Counted from the first letter of the stretch, positions 8,836 to 17,136 are shown. The stretch is 64,000 nucleotides of DNA from Bacillus sp. sid0103 (GCF_019219025.1 NZ_JAHUWN010000003.1:1-64000); one strand, 5' to 3'. Numbers and translations are program-made. Notes: a model not told the origin generated them from the sequence alone.

Positions 8836-9390
8836 CTAACTTAATGGTTGTTGGGATCCATGTGGAACGTAAAACGGTGGTACTTTAATCCATCCACGTT
8901 TGCGCATTAAATGTTTTAATCTAGCCGCGAAAGCAAATTTTTCTGTTTGAAACTGAATAAACATTAAACCGACATCTGTACGAATTGATTCGGAAGCAGC
9001 ACCAGCAGCACGCATAATTAAACTAACGATTTTTAAAGATAATTCGTTTGCAATCACATCATCCGTTAATTTAACACCAAGTGGAATACTGTTAGGGTCT
9101 GATTTTGGTATATCTGCAGGGGCAGGAGGTAATGTAATTCCTTCCTTAATCATGAAATCATGAAGTCTTTCCCTTTGACTGGTGCCTAATTTCATATCTT
9201 CTTCAAGTATTGTTTTTAGTTCATCATCCGTCGTGGTATTTATACCTGCTTGAACAGATACTTTTGCTAAATCAAGTCCAGCTAAGTAAATCCAACATGC
9301 CATTACTTCTCCGACATGAAGAGGTTGGTCTTCGTCTTGAACTGTCAGTGATTTCATGGCATCCATGATTGTTTCCATTATATTTACCAT
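8836..9390 (-). CDS. DUF3231 family protein, 184 aa
   Basis: Recognised from the C-terminal signature RGWIKVPPFYVPHG and the all-helical layout of DUF3231, a ferritin-like helical family frequent in spore-forming Bacillaceae and often present as one repeat unit (as here) or two. Helical segments run from about 20 to 160. No signal peptide. ATG start at 9390 with AGGAGGG 8 bases upstream. The function of the family is not established; spore association is suggested by its phylogenetic spread and its distant similarity to CotF-type proteins. Monocistronic. Confidence 0.75.
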   Translation of the reverse strand: MVNIMETIMDAMKSLTVQDEDQPLHVGEVMACWIYLAGLDLAKVSVQAGINTTTDDELKTILEEDMKLGTSQRERLHDFMIKEGITLPPAPADIPKSDPNSIPLGVKLTDDVIANELSLKIVSLIMRAAGAASESIRTDVGLMFIQFQTEKFAFAARLKHLMRKRGWIKVPPFYVPHGSQQPLS

Positions 9391-9486
9391 GCGACTCCCT
9401 CCTAATCTGGTAGTAAACTATATATATTCTTTGTATGGAAAGATTTTTTATTCAGGGGGTACCGCCAACATTATTTCATTAAGTAA

Positions 9487-9520
9487 AACCTGTGAAAATT
9501 TTTCACAGGTTTTTTTGTTT
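9487..9520. terminator. Bidirectional terminator
   Basis: AACCTGTGAAAA / TTTTCACAGGTT is a near-perfect hairpin followed by TTTTTTTG on the plus strand and TTTTAC on the minus strand. It most likely ends the minus-strand gene at 9537-9875. Confidence 0.8.
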
Positions 9521-9536
9521 TAAAATGTACTATAGT

Positions 9537-9875
9537 CTAATACTTCTGGGATGAATTAAGTATATCCCAGGCTTCTGTCAATATATGTTTTAAATCGAAA
9601 AGGTTCACTTCTTCAAAAAAAATATCTTTATTGTAAAAGTTATCGATCAGTGAGATTAATTGTTTACACTCCTTGGAATTACGATTAATTACATGTCCTC
9701 CTAGTTTAAGCTCGCCTTTCATAATCTGTTTGATTGTGTGAGTGAAATGTAATAACTCATATAATTTTTCAATTTTAATACTTTCGGGCTCCACTTTTTC
9801 CTCGTATTTTTGCCTATCTTGCCACTCTTTTAAATTTATTATTTTACCATCGGTCTTTTTTTCCTTATTACTCAT
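9537..9875 (-). CDS. Hypothetical protein, 112 aa
   Basis: Not recognised. Highly charged lysine/glutamate-rich N-terminus (residues 1-35), then predicted helices (KIEKLYELLHFTHTIKQIM and LFDLKHILTEAWDILN). No signal peptide or membrane segment. ATG start at 9875; the upstream AGAGGTGTG is an acceptable ribosome binding site. A terminator follows the stop. Function unknown. Confidence 0.6.
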   Translation of the reverse strand: MSNKEKKTDGKIINLKEWQDRQKYEEKVEPESIKIEKLYELLHFTHTIKQIMKGELKLGGHVINRNSKECKQLISLIDNFYNKDIFFEEVNLFDLKHILTEAWDILNSSQKY

Positions 9876-10023
9876 TTTTTCACACCTCTGTATAAGTAAT
9901 TTACAAAAATGACTAATAGTTCAATCTCATTAAAATAGGCAAAACTTTTTACTACTGTATGTACCGGTGCTTTCTTTATGAATAAGTGGAACTAAATGTT
10001 CAAGAAATTTTTTAGTGTAAGGA

Positions 10024-10068
10024 ACAAAAAAGGAAGGAGACCACGTTCCCGTCGTCACCTTCCTTTTC
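10024..10068 (-). terminator. Strong terminator after the CoxG-like remnant
   Basis: GGAAGGTGAC / GTCTCCTTCC form a long stem on the minus strand, followed by TTTTTTGTTCC. Probably the original terminator of the broken gene beside it, possibly still used by the gene at 10198-10761. Confidence 0.8.
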
Positions 10069-10200
10069 ACTTCAAATAATAAAGTTGTCTTTTGATATTC
10101 TTATCTACTTTTTGAAAAAATGTCTCCAAATCCTTTTTAGCCCCATTCTCTAATAGCTCTGACCTGGCAAGTTAAGTGCACCTGTTACCTGTGCGTTTCA
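10067..10200 (-). pseudogene. Remnant of a CoxG/SRPBCC-like gene (C-terminal end)
   Basis: Translated on the minus strand with one frameshift, this stretch reads QVTGALNLPGQ, then ELLENGAKKDLETFFQKVDK and on to a TGA stop at 10067. It matches the last roughly 45 residues of the intact protein at 30088-30549 (EVTGALALAGQRVLEGGANK...MFFQKVEKEI). Everything upstream of the match is gone, replaced by the unrelated gene whose stop is at 10198. A decayed or displaced paralogue. Confidence 0.75.
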
Positions 10201-10761
10201 GAGAATATCCCTTTTCTGAGAGCTTTTGATCAGTTTAATCTCTCCATTTTTAGGGATTAATTCACTGATGTTTTCATATTTTTCTTGATTAAGGTCCTCC
10301 ACTACATATTCCTTAAAGGAGCAGCAAAAGAGTTTACGGGCCACTCTTCCTTTTTCACCAATTAGGTTGAACCATCCTTCTCCAACATAAAATGGGTTCG
10401 AAAGTAGGTTATCAATGATATAAGCTATACGTTTATTTTCTTCCCCTGGATTAAATTTTGTTTTTGAAGAAAGAGCAACGATAAAATAGTTTTTATACCT
10501 ATCTAATTCTAGTAATTGAAGATAGTACTTCCCTCGTTGCTTTTGATTGAAATCCCTCAGGACTGTTTTGATACTTTTTTCGACATCTATCTCAAATTTA
10601 CTGGCATCTCTCCAGGAAGATAAACGAGAATCAAAAATGGACAGTGTTAGGATATAATTTGCCGCATAATTTTTGGGGTCAAATACTTCATTCTCAACTC
10701 CGTTTTTATCCTCCGGTACAACAATAAACTTTTTATAGTCTGCAAAGAAATTTTCAATCAT
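10198..10761 (-). CDS. Hypothetical protein, 187 aa
   Basis: Not recognised. Soluble, mixed-charge protein with no signal peptide. Motifs of possible use in a search are LTLSIFDSRLSSWRDASKFE (about residue 38) and PFYVGEGWFNLIGEKGRVAR (about residue 122). ATG start at 10761 with AGAGGG about 9 bases upstream. Its stop coincides with the upstream edge of the CoxG-like remnant, so it probably replaced the 5' part of that gene by insertion or deletion. Function unknown. Confidence 0.65.
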   Translation of the reverse strand: MIENFFADYKKFIVVPEDKNGVENEVFDPKNYAANYILTLSIFDSRLSSWRDASKFEIDVEKSIKTVLRDFNQKQRGKYYLQLLELDRYKNYFIVALSSKTKFNPGEENKRIAYIIDNLLSNPFYVGEGWFNLIGEKGRVARKLFCCSFKEYVVEDLNQEKYENISELIPKNGEIKLIKSSQKRDIL

Positions 10762-11129
10762 ATCATATACCCTCTTTCATACCTTGATAGAATGTTTGAA
10801 TAAAATGGCTTTACCTGTTTCTATCTGCAGTTAGTTGCATAGTGAAATAAACGTCCAGGAGTGATTTACTCATTTTCTTCTTGTATCACCGTTCTTCTTG
10901 CAATCTCTCAAAAAGACTTCTATAAGCAAGTGAATTTTAGTTGTATATATATTCTTTAATTAAAATTAAAAATCCTGCCGATTCTCTCAAAAATCAACAT
11001 CTTTCACGGTTTTTAATTAAATAGTCCCATTCTAGGATTCACAATTTGTCGTAACAGGTCTTTTGGCCGAGCTGGTAATATCAAAATTGGCAAACAATTA
11101 AGTGATTTACTTTTTTTAGCCACCGTATT
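10762..11129. other. Intergenic, nothing recognised
   Basis: Divergent intergenic region between a minus-strand and a plus-strand gene, AT-rich. No open frame, repeat or hairpin worth naming was seen until the operator-like repeats at 11130. Confidence 0.4.
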
Positions 11130-11170
11130 ATGATATAAATGTGATATCACTTTTATATCACTTATATGAT
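11130..11170 (+). promoter_or_regulatory. Repeated TGATAT/ATATCA operator-like sites
   Basis: Directly upstream of the SPFH gene: TGATATAAA, then the palindrome GTGATATCAC, then two copies of ATATCACTT, ending in TATATGATA beside the ribosome binding site. Short direct and inverted repeats in a promoter are typical targets of ribbon-helix-helix repressors, and the second gene of this operon encodes one. Autoregulation is inferred. Confidence 0.5.
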
Positions 11171-11183
11171 AAGGAGGGGTCTT

Positions 11184-12041
11184 ATGAAAGAGAAATCCAT
11201 ATTTAAAATGAATGGTTTTGCAGCGTTGATTATTGCGCTTTTGTGCATTGGTTTTGGTATTTACTTAATTGCTACCGGATCAATTTCGGAGAAAATATCC
11301 GGAGGAATAGTCGTAATTTTAGGACTCATTGTTGCAACAAGTTTAACAATTGTTCAACCTAATGAAGCAAAGGTATTAACTTTCTTTGGAACCTATTTAG
11401 GTGTCATCCGGGACCAAGGATTATGGGCAACCATCCCCTTTACGTTCAAACGCAGCGTTTCCTTACGTGTGAGAAACTTTAACAGTGAGCGACTAAAAGT
11501 AAATGATTTGGAAGGAAATCCAATTGAAATTGCAGCAGTTGTTGTGTATAAAGTAAGGGATGCAGCAAAAGCATTGTATGACGTAGAAAACTATGAAAAG
11601 TTCATTCAAATTCAAAGTGAAACCGGTATTCGTCATATTGCAAGCAGATACGCTTATGATTCATTCGGTCATGCCGAAAACACATTTACCCTTCGTCAGA
11701 ATAGCGATGAAGTCGCAGATGTACTTATGTATGATTTACAAAAAAGACTGGATGTTGCAGGGGTTGACGTCATCGAAGCGAGGATTATGCATCTTGCCTA
11801 TTCTTCCGAAATCGCTTCTGCCATGCTTCAAAGACAACAAGCTCAAGCTGTTTTATCTGCACGTAAAGTAATTGTCGATGGTGCAGTAGGACTAGTAAAA
11901 GCTGCGATTGACCAGCTTGCAGAGCAGGAAATTGTGGACCTCGATGAAGAGAAAAAAGCGCAGATGGTCAATAACTTAATGGTCGCGATTGTATCCGAGA
12001 AAGGAACACAGCCCATTATCAATACAGGAAGCATTTATTAA
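11184..12041 (+). CDS. SPFH/Band 7 domain membrane protein, 285 aa
   Basis: Membrane-anchored scaffold protein of the stomatin/prohibitin/flotillin/HflK superfamily. Two hydrophobic segments at about residues 10-30 and 36-55, then the SPFH domain (about 58-230: VQPNEAKVLTFFGTYLGVIR ... GIRHIASRYAYD), ending in a helical ARKVIVDGAVGLVKAAIDQL region. I chose ATG 11184, which follows AAGGAGGGG, over an upstream in-frame start. Followed 13 bases later by a 51-residue ribbon-helix-helix protein, a pairing I recall from other Bacillus genomes. Likely role in membrane organisation or stress; partner proteases not present. Confidence 0.9.
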   Translation: MKEKSIFKMNGFAALIIALLCIGFGIYLIATGSISEKISGGIVVILGLIVATSLTIVQPNEAKVLTFFGTYLGVIRDQGLWATIPFTFKRSVSLRVRNFNSERLKVNDLEGNPIEIAAVVVYKVRDAAKALYDVENYEKFIQIQSETGIRHIASRYAYDSFGHAENTFTLRQNSDEVADVLMYDLQKRLDVAGVDVIEARIMHLAYSSEIASAMLQRQQAQAVLSARKVIVDGAVGLVKAAIDQLAEQEIVDLDEEKKAQMVNNLMVAIVSEKGTQPIINTGSIY

Positions 12042-12054
12042 GGTCGTGTTGTAA

Positions 12055-12210
12055 ATGAGTAAAAGAAAATCATTTCCGCTTCGCATCGATCCAAAATTAT
12101 ATGAGGTGCTGGAAAAGTGGGCTGAAGATGAAATTAGAAGCGTAAACGCCCAAATCGAAGTCATATTAAAAGAGGCGGCCAAAAAGGCGGGAAGATTAAA
12201 AAAAGAATAG
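12055..12210 (+). CDS. Arc-like ribbon-helix-helix protein, 51 aa
   Basis: Starts [20 protein letters not shown]. The short strand FPLRI followed by two amphipathic helices ([14 protein letters not shown] and [17 protein letters not shown]) is the Arc/MetJ ribbon-helix-helix fold. ATG at 12055, 13 bases after the SPFH stop; ribosome binding site AAGGTCGTG is weak, so coupling is likely. Probably a DNA-binding dimer that regulates this operon through the repeats at 11130-11170 (inference). It could also act as a small partner protein of the SPFH scaffold. Confidence 0.75.
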   Translation: MSKRKSFPLRIDPKLYEVLEKWAEDEIRSVNAQIEVILKEAAKKAGRLKKE

Positions 12211-12218
12211 ACAAAAAA

Positions 12219-12268
12219 AGAAAGCCTGTATCTTTGATTATTGTGTAATCATAGATACAGGCTTTCTA
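12219..12268. terminator. Bidirectional terminator after the SPFH operon
   Basis: AAAGCCTGTATCT / AGATACAGGCTTT is a 13-bp stem with an inner ATTA/TAAT pairing. The T run is stronger on the minus strand (TTTTTTTG) than on the plus strand (TTTCT). Confidence 0.8.
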
Positions 12269-12520
12269 AGTTACGATCCCTCGAATTGAAAACAGACAAA
12301 CTGCACTTGCTGCTCCTGCCAGTTATTAGTGGATTCCTTCGAATAAATAAAGAGGACAAGTAATAGTAACGGGTTCCATTACCTATCGCAAAACGTGAAT
12401 TTTTACTAAAAATCTATAGTAAAATGTTAATGAAATTGCACAGCTTAATGCGGTGCTTTTTGATTGTGAAAATAATTAGCCCAGTCTCATTTGATTTGAG
12501 CTACTTAATACTTTAATTTA
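12269..12520. other. Intergenic with a reversed CCGTTA core
   Basis: No gene seen. A single core in the opposite orientation (AGTAACGGGTTCC near 12366) suggests a decayed copy of the repeat family. Confidence 0.4.
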
Positions 12521-12577
12521 GAAGCTTCTTCTACTAAAGCACCCGTTTGTCTAAGTATATTTTTTCACAATCTTGTC
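12521..12577 (-). repeat. CCGTTAG-type half-site fused to the SRPBCC gene end
   Basis: CTACTAAAGCACCCGTTTGTC followed by TAAGTATATTTTTTCACA. The latter flank is also found next to half-sites at 1852, 13150, 14960, 24735 and 25745. Here it forms the last codons and stop of the SRPBCC gene. Confidence 0.65.
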
Positions 12578-13012
12578 AAGCGCGTCAGACCAGCCGTCGT
12601 ACACGTACTGATCGCCGGGGTGACCGGCGAATCCGCGCAACCAGTCTTCAGGCTTTGATCGCAGGTGGAAAATCATCTCAGTGCGATCGCCGTGTGCGGT
12701 GAGGGTTAGGGTCACGACAGGGGAGTTCTCGATGGGATCATCGGGGTAGCCCCAGGTGAAAACGAGCCGTTCGAATGGTACAACATCGAGAAACACACCT
12801 CCGGTGGGATACTCCTCGCCGGTCTCGATGTTGACCATCGTGTAGCGGTAGCGTCCGCCTTCGCGAACATCGAAGGAGATGGTCTCCAGGGGTGTCGAAG
12901 GCAACCAGTCGGCAAGTTCCTTCTCCTCGGTCCAGGCGCGCCACACGAGCTCTCGGCGGGCATTCAGGGTGCGGGTAATGGTAAAATCCGGTTCAGATGT
13001 GGGCATGTTCAT
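12551..13012 (-). CDS. SRPBCC/AHSA1 family protein, 153 aa, GC-rich and probably foreign
   Basis: START-like lipid-pocket fold of the AHSA1 type: RTLNARRELVWRAWTEEKEL at the N-terminus, FERLVFTWGYPDDP in the middle, and a C-terminal YDGWSDALDKIVKKY helix. Members bind small hydrophobic ligands; no ligand can be named. The gene body is strikingly GC-rich (GATCGCCGGGGTGACCGG and similar) and actinobacterial in codon use, unlike the AT-rich surroundings. However, the last codons (KIVKKYT and stop) are AT-rich and match the conserved flank of the CCGTTAG repeat. ATG at 13012 follows AAAGGAGG closely; the ATG two codons later has better spacing. Confidence 0.85.
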   Translation of the reverse strand: MNMPTSEPDFTITRTLNARRELVWRAWTEEKELADWLPSTPLETISFDVREGGRYRYTMVNIETGEEYPTGGVFLDVVPFERLVFTWGYPDDPIENSPVVTLTLTAHGDRTEMIFHLRSKPEDWLRGFAGHPGDQYVYDGWSDALDKIVKKYT

Positions 13013-13075
13013 TGTTCCTCCTTTGTGGTCATGTCAAATATCTCTCACCATATTTTACCACAGGGTTGAAGATCT

Positions 13076-13170
13076 TGTTTAACTGTTCTGCCCTTTAGTT
13101 GAACAAGAAAAAAGCCTTACTTCTTATTGAAGTAAAGCACCCGATAGTTTAAGTACAATGTTTCACAAAC
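13076..13170 (-). repeat. Composite CCGTTAG element, copy 6
   Basis: Half-site TTAACTGTTCTGCCCTTTAG then TTGAACAAG, stem-loop AAGCCTTACTTC / GAAGTAAAG (13110-13137), half-site AAAGCACCCGATAGTTTAAG with the TACAATGTTTCACAAA flank. It separates the GC-rich SRPBCC gene from an AT-rich gene. Confidence 0.75.
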
Positions 13171-13172
13171 AG

Positions 13173-13679
13173 TTATTCACTATGGATTTCAAAACAAAAA
13201 TAACCAAATGCCAAGTCTTCATCAGTAAGCTCCAAGTCAATCTTCGCAGATTCAAATAAACAAGGTAAAATCATATCTAAAAACTTACGGTATCCTTCGA
13301 GTAAGGATTTATAAGTTTTGGGGTCATCGTATCTGCACAAGGGGGTAAGAATTTTCCCTGTTTCAAATTCATCGGATGTTACAGTATTAGCATTCCTACC
13401 TAAATTTTCTAATATATGAAATTCCTCATCTTGGAGAGTAAACTGTTCCCTACATTCCAAATAGAACATATATTCATCAAATTCACGTTGTAATTTAACC
13501 TTTTCATTTAAATAAAATGGTGTGATTCTGAGGTATTCGGTTGTAACTTTGGAACGAATAATTTTATTCAAAAGTAAATACAAATCTGAAATGGTTGGGT
13601 AGATACTGTACTTTCCATTACGATAAGAGGTAAATTCATAGACAATTCCATTGATTGTGCCTTCCCTTTTTTCCAACAT
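13173..13679 (-). CDS. Hypothetical protein, 168 aa
   Basis: Not recognised. The frame is open to 13691, but ATG 13679 (MLEKREGTING) follows AAAAAGGTGA with 8-base spacing and is preferred. Soluble, acidic, with several aromatic-rich stretches (ITPFYLNEKVKLQREFDEYM, about residue 62). No signal peptide. Single gene between two CCGTTAG elements. Function unknown. Confidence 0.65.
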   Translation of the reverse strand: MLEKREGTINGIVYEFTSYRNGKYSIYPTISDLYLLLNKIIRSKVTTEYLRITPFYLNEKVKLQREFDEYMFYLECREQFTLQDEEFHILENLGRNANTVTSDEFETGKILTPLCRYDDPKTYKSLLEGYRKFLDMILPCLFESAKIDLELTDEDLAFGYFCFEIHSE

Positions 13680-13754
13680 ACAAAGAATCACCTTTTTGTT
13701 TGCAAATTTGTAACGCCCATTAAGAAAAAGGAGATTGCCTTTTTACCAATTATT

Positions 13755-13840
13755 CTTTAACTATTCTGCCCCGTTAGTGGAACAAGAAAAGGCTCTACTC
13801 CTTATTGAAGTAATGCGCCCGATTACGGAATAACAATAAA
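13755..13840 (-). repeat. Composite CCGTTAG element, copy 7
   Basis: Half-site TTAACTATTCTGCCCCG then TTAGTGGAACAAG, stem-loop AAGGCTCTACTCC / GAAGTA, then a CGCCCGATTACGGAA-type half-site. The right half-site belongs to a variant subfamily (GCGCCCGATTGCGGAA) also seen at 14185 and 14866. Confidence 0.7.
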
Positions 13841-13852
13841 TAATATTTTGAG

Positions 13853-14137
13853 CTATAATCCTAAGATTTTAACCGTAAAAATAAGAAAATATATGAAGAT
13901 ATTTAGCCATACAAAAAATTTAATCATTAAGTTAGCCCATAACTTCCTACGTAAAGCAAAATAGAAGATAATAGAATAAACTAAAAGACTTATGACTATT
14001 CGATGTATTGAAACCTTTTCTATTCCCAAGTTGAATAGGTCAATGAATGTACTTATTAGTACAGTGATAATAAATACAAATAGGTAAGCCTTATATCGCT
14101 TTTCTCTTCTTTCAGATTCTTCTTTAAATTCATACAT
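13853..14137 (-). CDS. Small membrane protein, 94 aa
   Basis: Charged N-terminus (YEFKEESERREKRYK) followed by three hydrophobic segments at about residues 17-35, 46-62 and 71-92. No domain recognised. ATG at 14137 with GAGG 8 bases upstream. Single gene between CCGTTAG-family repeats. Function unknown. Confidence 0.6.
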   Translation of the reverse strand: MYEFKEESERREKRYKAYLFVFIITVLISTFIDLFNLGIEKVSIHRIVISLLVYSIIFYFALRRKLWANLMIKFFVWLNIFIYFLIFTVKILGL

Positions 14138-14184
14138 TTTGTTAACCTCATCGAATTATCATTTCTTGACTAATCAGTATTTTT

Positions 14185-14215
14185 ATTCAATTAATGCGCC
14201 CGATTGCGGAATATT
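14185..14215 (-). repeat. CCGATTG-variant half-site
   Basis: TTCAATTAATGCGCCCGATT then GCGGAATATTGAA. A single half-site of the variant subfamily, with its TTCAAT / ATTGAA arms forming a hairpin. Confidence 0.55.
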
Positions 14216-14306
14216 GAAAAATGCGAAAGAGCAAAAATGGCTCTTAGTTATTAAAAGAAAAGCAATAGATAGATAAAGAAATGGTAAACCTTGCAATGGA
14301 GATTCC

Positions 14307-14771
14307 TTAAATATCTCTTTCCTTCCTGTTTATCAATTGCATAAGGAGACGGATAAACATCATTAGAAGAAAGGTGCTTATAAATGTGTATATCCATGTC
14401 CATGTATGGTATTTAATTAATTCGGTATATCTTTCAAAAAAAAACTCAATTATCGTTAAAACAGTGGTGTACAAAATACATTGTAGAACAATGTTGAGAT
14501 ATCTTGAACGATAAGTCGTTTGATAAAAGTAAATACAAACAACTGGAAATAGAAGATATTCATAAAGAAGGCTGGAACTAAAATAGTTACTTAAAAATCT
14601 CACTGGATATTCGAGCATTTTCTCTTCTACAACAAGAACACCAAAAAACGTTGAAAAACAAGAGGACAATGAAAAAATTAAAATCCAATTTTTGATTGGT
14701 GGTTTTCTTAAACTAGAAAACAATAGGGTGATCCCGATTATGAGCAGTGACCACAATATTATTCTTTCCAT
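14307..14771 (-). CDS. Multi-pass membrane protein, CBO0543-like, 154 aa
   Basis: About five hydrophobic segments (residues 3-18, 28-48, 62-84, 92-112, 122-145). The ending, ELIKYHTWTWIYTFIST followed by LLMMFIRLLMQL, resembles the CBO0543 family of Bacillus and Clostridium membrane proteins, recalled from memory. ATG at 14771 with AGGGG about 12 bases upstream. Single gene between CCGTTAG-family repeats. Function unknown. Confidence 0.6.
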   Translation of the reverse strand: MERIILWSLLIIGITLLFSSLRKPPIKNWILIFSLSSCFSTFFGVLVVEEKMLEYPVRFLSNYFSSSLLYEYLLFPVVCIYFYQTTYRSRYLNIVLQCILYTTVLTIIEFFFERYTELIKYHTWTWIYTFISTFLLMMFIRLLMQLINRKERDI

Positions 14772-15200
14772 AGATAAAATAGCCCCCTATCTTTACTTTG
14801 CTTATAAATGAGTATAACCAAAGTAAAGATCAAAGATTTTATCAATTGCATAAAACCCATTCAAAAAGACGCTTTCCGGAAAAGCGCCCGATTGCGGAAG
14901 ATCAAGATATTGATTATAATTGCTGCCTTTAGCTTGTTAAACTAACGCACCCGTTACTTTAAGTGAAACACTTCACAATTTTTAAGAAAAGGTAGTAGTT
15001 ACCTCATCAAAATTCCTTTCATAAATAAAGGAATATTTATTATTCTCTATTTGAACTAAACTGCTGCCTCAGCACAAAGAAAATTAGCTACCTAGATAGA
15101 TCCTTTTTATCCATCAGATTCTCCTCCTTCCCTACTACATATGAAGGAAATGACTGGTTAAACTAAAGAAGACGAAATAAACAGAAAGGGGGAAAAAGCT
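14772..15200. other. Intergenic region with two half-sites and no gene
   Basis: Holds the variant half-site at 14866-14900 (GCTTTTCCGG / CCGGAAAGC hairpin followed by CGCCCGATTGCGGAA) and a standard half-site at 14935-14985 (ACTAACGCACCCGTTACTTT with a TTCACAATTTTTAAG flank). No gene lies between the second half-site and the plus-strand gene at 15201, as if a cassette gene had been lost. Confidence 0.55.
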
Positions 15201-15674
15201 GTGACACGGAAACTTATGGCCTTTTTCCTATTTGCCGTCCTTCTTTTCGCCGGCGGTTTTCAGACAGATGGTCAACCGCCGCCGGACCCCGTCAAGATGG
15301 GGATGGAAGAAGGATATTATGAAGGAATCCGTTCGGGGCTTGAAGACCGGCATAATTTCAGGATCTCCCGTGCTTGGCAGCAGATGCCGCGCTCCCAGCT
15401 GAGCTTGGACAACAAGAAGGAGATAGCTCGGCCCCTCATTAAAATAGGACTTCTCCGGCAGGTGTACCTCTCTTTTTCCTCTGGTGAGGAATTCTACGCC
15501 TACCTTCATGCACATCCGGAAATGAATGCGGTACAGGCGTCCAAGCGGATACTCGGGCAGAGGTTTGTAAGGGCGTACGAAAATAGCTTCCAGAAAGGTT
15601 ATGAGAAATCCCTCACTGCTCCACCCGAAAAGGCGGCAAGCTACGCGGCCTTATTGAAGGCGAAAAAAAGATAA
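15201..15674 (+). CDS. Secreted hypothetical protein, 157 aa
   Basis: Signal peptide at residues 1-25 (MTRKLMAFFLFAVLLFAGGF), then a hydrophilic, proline-rich start and helical body (KMGMEEGYYEGIRSGLEDRH; VRAYENSFQKGYEKSL). GTG start at 15201 with AAAGGGGG 8 bases upstream. One of the few plus-strand genes in the accessory zone and slightly more GC-rich than its neighbours. Family not recognised. Exported or membrane-tethered function unknown. Confidence 0.65.
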   Translation: MTRKLMAFFLFAVLLFAGGFQTDGQPPPDPVKMGMEEGYYEGIRSGLEDRHNFRISRAWQQMPRSQLSLDNKKEIARPLIKIGLLRQVYLSFSSGEEFYAYLHAHPEMNAVQASKRILGQRFVRAYENSFQKGYEKSLTAPPEKAASYAALLKAKKR

Positions 15675-15702
15675 AGGGGAAAACAAAAAGGGCAACCTCA
15701 AG

Positions 15703-15858
15703 GATGCTCTTTAACCTGCTCTGTTAGTTGCACAAAAAAAGAAGGCCAAAGGAACCTGGGAACACCTTCTTCAAGTATTCTGCCCCGTTAGTGGAAAACA
15801 AAAAAAGCTGCCGAAGCAGCCACTGATCTTAAACTCTTGCACCCGTTAGTTGAAGTTC
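15703..15858 (-). repeat. Triple CCGTTAG element with two hairpins
   Basis: Three half-sites (15705, 15770, 15832) separated by two different stem-loops: GAAGGCC...GGGAACACCTTC (15742-15769) and AAGCTGCCGAAGCAGCC (15804-15822). It looks like two full elements sharing the middle half-site, with no gene between, as expected if a cassette had been excised. Confidence 0.75.
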
Positions 15859-15953
15859 TTAACATATCTACTTTTTCTATTTTGACCATATACCTTGTAA
15901 TTTTCTATTGATTATTATTTGACCAATATGGTGAGCATCAAATTAGTATATAG

Positions 15954-16006
15954 AAAAAACAGTCAGCACATACTAAATTTTTCTAATGTGTGTATATGAT
16001 GACTGA
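15954..16006 (-). terminator. Terminator of the beta-lactamase gene
   Basis: CAGTCA and ACACAT arms pair with ATGTG and TGACTG, followed by TTTTTTC on the minus strand, about 60 bases past the stop. Confidence 0.65.
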
Positions 16007-16066
16007 ATGATAAGCCTGTTCACTGATGCAACCCGAGAATTGTGATGAGTAAATTTATTTATCTGT

Positions 16067-16999
16067 TCACTTCAGAACGTTAAGTGCGACCTTGGCAGCT
16101 TCTGCGATAAGCGCATTGTCAAAGTTGGCATTCTGTGTATAGCGGCTGGATAGGACTGCGATGACAATGGGAGCTCTATTCGGCGGCCAAACAATCGCAA
16201 TGTCATTCCGTGTTCCATAGCTTCCTGCCCCGCTCTTATCATCGACTTCCCAACCTGTTGGTGCGCCAGCACGGATCAATGCATCACCAGTGGTATTTCC
16301 CCGCATCCAATCTGTCAGGATCTTACGTTTTTCAGTAGGGAGCACGTCGCTGACTGCGAAAGCCTGAAGGCTCGTAGCAAGTGATTTTGGTGTGCTGGTG
16401 TCACGTGTATCTCCAGGAACAGCTGAGTTCAAATCCGGCTCGTAGCGATCAACCTGGGTAACGTTATCACCAATCTGCCTCAGTGTTGTTTCAAATCCCT
16501 CAGGGCCTCCCAGTTTCTCTAATAAAAGGTTCCCAGCGGTGTTGTCGCTATATCGGACAGCAGCCTCGATAACTTCCCGAAGAGTCATCCCGGTATCTAC
16601 GTGAAGCTTTGTCACGGGTGAATACGAAACTATGTCCTCGCTGTTGTATGTGACTAACTCGTCGAGTTGATCAATTGAGTAATGCTGCAGCAATGCACCT
16701 GCGGCTATAGCTTTGTAAGTAGATGCGTAAGCGAACCGCTCATGAGGCCGATAGGAGACGGATCGATTTGTACCTGTATCGATAGCGTAGACTCCGAGCC
16801 GGGCGTCAAATTTGCTCTCGAGTTCTGCAAACTCACGGTGTATATGGGGTGCTGGTGTTTTCGTGACTGCCTTTTCGGGTTTAACAGAAAGGTTATTGGT
16901 GGTCATCGACCAGCCGGCGAGGGGTACAATTGCAACCACTAGCACAAGCAGGGCAAATATAAAATTATTCATACTGAAAATATCATGTGTTTTCCTCAA
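16067..16999 (-). CDS. bla: Class A beta-lactamase, 310 aa
   Basis: Secreted serine beta-lactamase hydrolysing penicillins and possibly cephalosporins. All class A motifs are visible: STYK (about residue 93), SDN (YSDNTAGN), the omega-loop Glu in RYEPDLN, and KSG ([20 protein letters not shown]) in place of the commoner KTG. An N-terminal hydrophobic segment ([20 protein letters not shown]) resembles Bacillus penicillinase lipoprotein signals, but the lipobox cysteine is tryptophan (LAGW), so lipid anchoring is not expected. TTG start at 16999 with AGAGG 8 bases upstream; an ATG lies nine codons in. Five BlaI-type dyads lie about 260 bases upstream, so it should be beta-lactam inducible through blaI-blaR1. 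Confidence 0.95.
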   Translation of the reverse strand: MRKTHDIFSMNNFIFALLVLVVAIVPLAGWSMTTNNLSVKPEKAVTKTPAPHIHREFAELESKFDARLGVYAIDTGTNRSVSYRPHERFAYASTYKAIAAGALLQHYSIDQLDELVTYNSEDIVSYSPVTKLHVDTGMTLREVIEAAVRYSDNTAGNLLLEKLGGPEGFETTLRQIGDNVTQVDRYEPDLNSAVPGDTRDTSTPKSLATSLQAFAVSDVLPTEKRKILTDWMRGNTTGDALIRAGAPTGWEVDDKSGAGSYGTRNDIAIVWPPNRAPIVIAVLSSRYTQNANFDNALIAEAAKVALNVLK

Positions 17000-17136
17000 G
17001 ATCTTAACCTCTTTCTATTAATAATAGATGTTCTGAAAATAGAATAAGCGGGTTTAATCATTATGTTTTGATTAGCACCATCGGCTATTAACCAGCAGAT
17101 TCTAAAAATTGTGTATTACTTTCGGATTCAATTCCA

